From Anaerolineae bacterium (GTDB lineage: Bacteria; Chloroflexota; Anaerolineae; JAAYZQ01), in assembly GCA_016929795.1 (NCBI GenBank), contig JAFGIA010000121.1:1-9141 (forward strand): 9,141 nucleotides of DNA, written 5' to 3'. This document shows, piece after piece, positions 6,346 to 9,141 of this stretch (position 1 is the stretch's first letter; every line of letters starts with the position of its first letter). The notes under the pieces are model-generated. The model made no database searches and was not told the DNA's origin. It saw only the letters and a program-made list of their open reading frames with translations. A program made the position numbers and the translations under genes.

Positions 6346-7974
6346 ATGAAACAGAACACGAACCCTGTTGCGCTCATCTTGTGCCTGGTCGTGCCGATCT
6401 TGTGCATCGCGTGTGGCGGACCGTCGCTGGCAGAGGTAGACGCCCAGGCACAAAGGATCGCCGCCCCGATTGTGGCCACGTACCAGGCCGCAGCGCCCAC
6501 GCGCACCGCCGGACCCACACACACGCCGCGGCCCACCCACACGCCGAAACCAACCCACACCCCAGAGCCCACTCGAACCGCCACGTCGACTCGAACCCCA
6601 ACGCCGACGCACACGCCAACACCAACCGGCACGCGAACCCCGACACAGCCGCCGAGCGCCACACCGGACCTCGTGCCCACCTCAACCCCGGTCCATGCTG
6701 CCGGCCCCACCGCCGCCCCCACCGTTGCCGGCAGCCCCGCCCCGACGGCCCGGCCCAAGCCGGCGGCGACGACCCCACCGGCGGCCGCGGCAGGCAGCGG
6801 CCAGATCGCCTTTGCCGTCTACAACACAGGGCTCAAGAGCTACACCCTCTACCTCGTCAAACCCGACGGCAGCGGCCTGCGTGCCCTCGCCGACCATGTC
6901 CACCAGCCCGATTTCAGCCCGAATGGCCGGCGCATCACGGTCAATGGCTTTGGCGGTGGCAAGGACGACCTGTGGGACCTGAAATACGACGGCACCGACT
7001 GGCAGAAACTGTCCAACTTTGCGGACGATCACCTGCCCACCTGGGCGCCGGATGGGTCGCTCATAGTATTCAGCTCCTCTCGCCAGGGAGATGGGGTCTA
7101 TCGCCTCTACACCAACCAAGACCCTGTCGGCAGCCCGACGACCAAGTTCATCATCGGCGACCACCCGGTGTGGCTGCCCACCTGGCAGATCGCCTTCCAG
7201 GGCTGCGACTATGGGTGGGGCAGCGACACCATCTGTGGCACGTGGCGCATGACGATCGGACAAAAGCCGCAAGCGATCACCGCCAATCCCCACGACATTC
7301 CCAACGACGGCACGGCCAGTGAGCTCCTCTTCCTGCGAGAGCAAGCCGGCAACTGGGACATCTACCGCACGGGCCTCAGCGGCGGCTCGCCCACCCGCCT
7401 GACCGATCACGCCGGCCGCGATGGACCGGCCGCCTTCTCGCCCGACGGCCAGGCCATCGCCTTCCTCTCCGACCGGTCTGGCGTGTGGGCGCTATACACG
7501 ATGGACCGCCAGGGAGGCAGCGTGAAAAAGGTAGTGGACCTGCCGACAGGGGGCAGCTATGACGCCGCCCCCGAGCCGTGGACCAACCAGCGCATCTCGT
7601 GGGGACCGCCGCCGGCGGCGGTCCCCCCAGCGCCCACGGCGGTGGATGCGCACCTGCTGCCTGCGCCGCAGATCCTCTTTCCCAGCCCCAACGACACAGT
7701 CAGCACCAGCCAGCCCACCACTGTCCGCTGGACCTGGAGCGGCACTCTGGCCTTTAACCAGGGGTTTGAGGTACGCTTCTGGCATCAAAAGGATCGGGGG
7801 CCTATGGCCGTTGCACCTGCCACCGACCGGACAGAGCTGGCAGTAAACTTTGGGTTCACCGATTCCTACAAATTACACAAAAACGACGTGTACTGGCTGG
7901 ACGTTGTCGTCGTGCAGTTGAGCCCTTACCAGGTGTTAAGCAGGAGTGCCGCCATCCAGGTCCGAACGAACTGA
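6346..7974 (+). CDS. Predicted lipoprotein with Thr/Pro linker, PD40/TolB-type beta-propeller and C-terminal beta domain, 542 aa
   Basis: The ATG at 6346 follows AGAGGA with a 9-nt gap; an in-frame GTG at 6328 would add six polar residues before the signal peptide and is less likely. Residues 1-23 are MKQNTNP, a hydrophobic core and a Cys23 after ILCIA, a lipobox-like end with an unusual Cys at -3. Residues about 45-149 are a Thr/Pro linker rich in PTHTP units. Residues about 152-418 contain repeated propeller blades of the PD40 kind: QIAFAVYN...SYTLYLVKPDGSGLRAL, PDFSPNGRRI, PTWAPDGSLIVFSSSR, AAFSPDGQAIAFLSDRSGVWALYTMDRQGG. These are as in TolB and related surface propellers, which bind proteins or glycans. 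Residues about 438-542 form an Ig/fibronectin-like domain (TVRWTWSG...NQGFEVRFW). It is exported and probably surface-bound; its partner is unknown, but sharing a transcript with the TPR membrane protein is suggestive. Confidence 0.88.
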   Translation: MKQNTNPVALILCLVVPILCIACGGPSLAEVDAQAQRIAAPIVATYQAAAPTRTAGPTHTPRPTHTPKPTHTPEPTRTATSTRTPTPTHTPTPTGTRTPTQPPSATPDLVPTSTPVHAAGPTAAPTVAGSPAPTARPKPAATTPPAAAAGSGQIAFAVYNTGLKSYTLYLVKPDGSGLRALADHVHQPDFSPNGRRITVNGFGGGKDDLWDLKYDGTDWQKLSNFADDHLPTWAPDGSLIVFSSSRQGDGVYRLYTNQDPVGSPTTKFIIGDHPVWLPTWQIAFQGCDYGWGSDTICGTWRMTIGQKPQAITANPHDIPNDGTASELLFLREQAGNWDIYRTGLSGGSPTRLTDHAGRDGPAAFSPDGQAIAFLSDRSGVWALYTMDRQGGSVKKVVDLPTGGSYDAAPEPWTNQRISWGPPPAAVPPAPTAVDAHLLPAPQILFPSPNDTVSTSQPTTVRWTWSGTLAFNQGFEVRFWHQKDRGPMAVAPATDRTELAVNFGFTDSYKLHKNDVYWLDVVVVQLSPYQVLSRSAAIQVRTN

Positions 7975-8007
7975 TCCAGGGCGACACACAGGGTTGGCTT
8001 CACACAC

Positions 8008-8055
8008 AACAAGATGGCCCGGCAAGGTATGCACACCTTGCCGGGCCATCTTGTT
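8008..8055. terminator. Bidirectional terminator between convergent genes
   Basis: A perfect 21-bp stem (8008-8028 with 8035-8055) surrounds a 6-nt loop ATGCAC. The arms start with AACAAG and end with CTTGTT, so either transcript would read a short U-containing end after a GC-rich core (GGCCCGGCAAGG). It sits 33 nt after the lipoprotein stop at 7974 and 15 nt beyond the stop of the convergent thioesterase at 8071. The U-tract is short on both strands, so efficiency relies on the very stable stem. Confidence 0.85.
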
Positions 8056-8070
8056 TCACGCGCGAGGTTA

Positions 8071-8478
8071 TTACTTGTGGCTCGCTGCCTTGCGCTCGAC
8101 GCGCGTGCCAAACTCGGCGACGTCGATGATAAAGCGGTGGTGAGTGCCCTCGCCGACGACCTCCTGTCCATCGTGCACCGTTACCGCGAAGGTGAGGCGC
8201 CTGCCATCGACCTCGAGGAGAGTGGCCGTGGCAACAACCTCGAACCCGACGGGGGTGGGTGCCAGGTGGCGCACGTCGAGGTGCACACCGACGGTGCGAT
8301 AGCCCTCGGGCAGCAGGTGATCGACGGCGGCGACACCCGCGCGCTCCATCAAAAGCACCATCTGTGGCGTCGCCAGCACTTCCACGCCACCGCTTCCCAG
8401 GTGGCGCGCTGTATGCTCGCGGGCCACAGTGAGGCGCACTTCACCCGTGAGGCCGGGCTGCACTGCTTCGAACTTCAT
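8071..8478 (-). CDS. Hotdog-fold acyl-CoA thioesterase, FlK (fluoroacetyl-CoA thioesterase)-like, 135 aa
   Basis: This is a small cytoplasmic single-hotdog protein of the usual length for the family. The motif LATPQMVLLMERAG (residues 35-48) starts the central helix, and RTVGVHLDVRHLAPTPVG (61-78) with EVDGRRLTFAV and EGTHHRFIID make the sheet. Thr37, Glu45 and His71 have the same spacing (8 and 26) as the catalytic Thr42, Glu50 and His76 of Streptomyces cattleya FlK, so hydrolysis of a small acyl-CoA is plausible. FlK itself protects against fluoroacetate; most homologues are housekeeping enzymes of unknown substrate, and nothing here points to fluoroacetate. Its ATG overlaps the upstream stop as ATGA and no good Shine-Dalgarno is present, so it should be translated by coupling to the gene at 8475-8912. 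Confidence 0.9.
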   Translation of the reverse strand: MKFEAVQPGLTGEVRLTVAREHTARHLGSGGVEVLATPQMVLLMERAGVAAVDHLLPEGYRTVGVHLDVRHLAPTPVGFEVVATATLLEVDGRRLTFAVTVHDGQEVVGEGTHHRFIIDVAEFGTRVERKAASHK

Positions 8479-8912
8479 AACTCGGCTTCTATGTCGCCTT
8501 CCGGCGCGTCCTCTGGGGCTCCACTCTGGCGCGTTTCGAGCGAGCGCGTCACTTTGGCCAGTTCTTGATTGAGCTTTTTCAGCCCATCCGAAAGGATCGT
8601 CTCAAGCTTTTCGGCAATCTCACCCTCGCGGGCGCGCTCGACCGTCTCTTTTACCTGGTGAGAGAACTCTTTCGCCGCCTCGCTCTCCTGGGCCGACTTG
8701 ACCGCCTGGTCGAGCTCCTGGCTCAGCTCCACGAACCCTTCCTTGATCTCCTGGCGCACCCGGCGGCTCTCTTCACTCTCCCACAGCGCCGTAAAGGCGT
8801 CGCCGAGCTGCCGGCCCAGAGATTGCAGCTCCTGCAGCAGATCGCTGGTCGCCGTGCGCTCGCCCCCAGAGGGTCCCTGCTCCTCGGTGATGGTTGGTCT
8901 TTCTTCCGTCAT
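8475..8912 (-). CDS. Acidic, all-helical coiled-coil-like protein of unknown function, 145 aa
   Basis: I do not recognise a named family. The start is the ATG at 8912, with AAGGAG 8 nt upstream; a TTG further out at 8951 coincides with a possible -35 hexamer and is unlikely. The first 22 residues are polar and probably disordered. Residues about 23-128 are predicted helical with heptad-like spacing (LLQELQSLGRQLGDAFTALW; VRQEIKEGFVELSQELDQAV; IAEKLETILSDGLKKLNQEL) and are rich in Glu, Lys and Gln. The last 17 residues are acidic and disordered. There is no signal peptide, membrane span or Cys. Its amphipathic helices suggest a self-assembling or membrane-surface protein, or a stress protein. 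It is the first gene of a two-gene unit with the thioesterase and lies downstream of the rRNA gene on the same strand. Confidence 0.82.
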   Translation of the reverse strand: MTEERPTITEEQGPSGGERTATSDLLQELQSLGRQLGDAFTALWESEESRRVRQEIKEGFVELSQELDQAVKSAQESEAAKEFSHQVKETVERAREGEIAEKLETILSDGLKKLNQELAKVTRSLETRQSGAPEDAPEGDIEAEL

Positions 8913-8925
8913 GGTCCTTTCTCCT

Positions 8926-8951
8926 TGTATACAATTGAAGGATTTTGTCAA
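8926..8951 (-). promoter_or_regulatory. Possible weak promoter of the coiled-coil/thioesterase pair
   Basis: On the minus strand an exact TTGACA (8946-8951) precedes TATACA (8926-8931), but the spacer is only 14 bp and the predicted start would fall within the Shine-Dalgarno. It may therefore be a non-sigma70 or regulated promoter, or the TTGACA may be chance and transcription may come from the rRNA operon upstream. Confidence 0.35.
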
Positions 8952-8976
8952 CGGGCTCGGTCAGAGACCGGCCCGT
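8951..8976. other. Hairpin overlapping the putative -35 of the minus-strand pair
   Basis: ACGGGC (8951-8956) pairs with GCCCGT (8971-8976) and CGGTC (8958-8962) with GACCG (8966-8970), around an AGA loop and with one bulged T: eleven pairs in 26 nt. It could be an operator-like dyad, a read-through barrier from the rRNA operon, or part of a repeat. The rest of the gap to the 5S gene (8977-9056) holds only small dyads such as CGGTG CTT CACCG (9031-9043), with no gene that I can support. Confidence 0.5.
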
Positions 8977-9056
8977 GCATCAGACAAAGCGTTGGTTCTG
9001 ATCAGGCCGGCCTGCGACCGGCGAAAGCGGCGGTGCTTCACCGTACTATACGCTGG

Positions 9057-9067
9057 AAATAAAAAAA
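9057..9067 (-). terminator. T-run downstream of 5S rRNA, possible rRNA operon terminator
   Basis: On the minus strand TTTTTTTATTT follows about 8 nt after the 5S 3' end. The terminal helix of 5S or its processed precursor could provide the stem, but no separate strong hairpin directly precedes the run, so this is a partial call. Confidence 0.45.
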
Positions 9068-9074
9068 GGTTCTT

Positions 9075-9141
9075 CTGGCAGCGACCTACTCTCCCAGGGA
9101 CCTGCGTCCCAAGTACCCTCGGCGCTGGAGGGCTTGACTGC
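9075..9141 (-). rRNA. rrf: 5S ribosomal RNA, 3' part, cut by the window edge
   Basis: Read on the minus strand, the segment contains AGCGCCGAGGGTACTTGGGA, then GCAGGTCCCTGGGAGAGTAGG and a closing GTCGCTGCCAG. These match the conserved 3' half of bacterial 5S rRNA: loop E with helix IV, the GAGAGTAGG segment, and the 3' strand of helix I ending in GCCAG. The complementary 5' strand of helix I lies beyond the window. The exact 3' end is uncertain by a few bases. The gene is probably the distal end of an rRNA operon running towards the coiled-coil/thioesterase pair. Confidence 0.93.

Noticed and set aside
8014..8568. A plus-strand frame of 184 codons over the thioesterase region
   Set aside because: It starts inside the terminator stem and overlaps the well-supported minus-strand thioesterase with its catalytic-residue pattern.
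8913..8951. TTG at 8951 as start of the coiled-coil protein
   Set aside because: The ATG at 8912 has a well-placed AAGGAG, whereas the TTG lies in the possible -35 hexamer and has no ribosome-binding site.

Overview
This 9,141-bp, GC-rich window looks chromosomal and is most consistent with a Chloroflexota bacterium (Anaerolineae/Caldilineae-like). That placement is an inference: it rests on two secreted lipoprotein-type genes with long Thr/Pro linkers (TPTxTP runs), Chloroflexota-style Ig-like and PD40 domains, and GC-rich palindromic intergenic repeats. No phylogenetic marker in the window is complete enough to confirm it.

Left part (1-1916, + strand): the 3' third of a groEL gene, a long hairpin repeat (535-601), a clear rho-independent terminator (621-652), a good sigma70-type promoter (691-719), and a GNAT-fold acyltransferase-like gene (762-1916). 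A second palindromic repeat (1945-1997) follows.

Middle part (2053-7974, + strand): a near-ideal sigma70 promoter (TTGACA, 17 bp, TATAAT) followed by three apparently co-oriented envelope genes. These are a Thr/Pro-linker lipoprotein with Ig-like domains (2206-3264), a 983-residue multi-spanning membrane protein with a Cys pair at each end of its N-terminal domain and ten exact 44-residue TPR-like repeats (3270-6221), and a Thr/Pro-linker lipoprotein with a PD40/TolB-type beta-propeller (6346-7974). The first two are separated by 5 nt and may share a beta-rich domain, so they probably work together at the cell surface; their function is unknown.

The most notable element is a pair of 81/82-bp hairpin elements at 2089-2169 and 6222-6303. 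Each has about 15-bp terminal inverted repeats and an internal GC-rich palindrome, and each is bounded by an 8-bp direct repeat (8/8 and 7/8 matches) that reads as a target-site duplication. They look like non-autonomous transposable elements (MITEs) that inserted independently, one at the transcription start of the envelope operon and one between its second and third genes.

Right part (8008-9141): a 21-bp perfect stem acting as a probable bidirectional terminator, then a minus-strand pair with an ATGA overlap. It consists of an acidic, helical coiled-coil-type protein (8475-8912) followed by a hotdog-fold thioesterase of the FlK type (8071-8478). Upstream of this pair is the 3' half of a 5S rRNA gene on the same strand, cut by the window edge.
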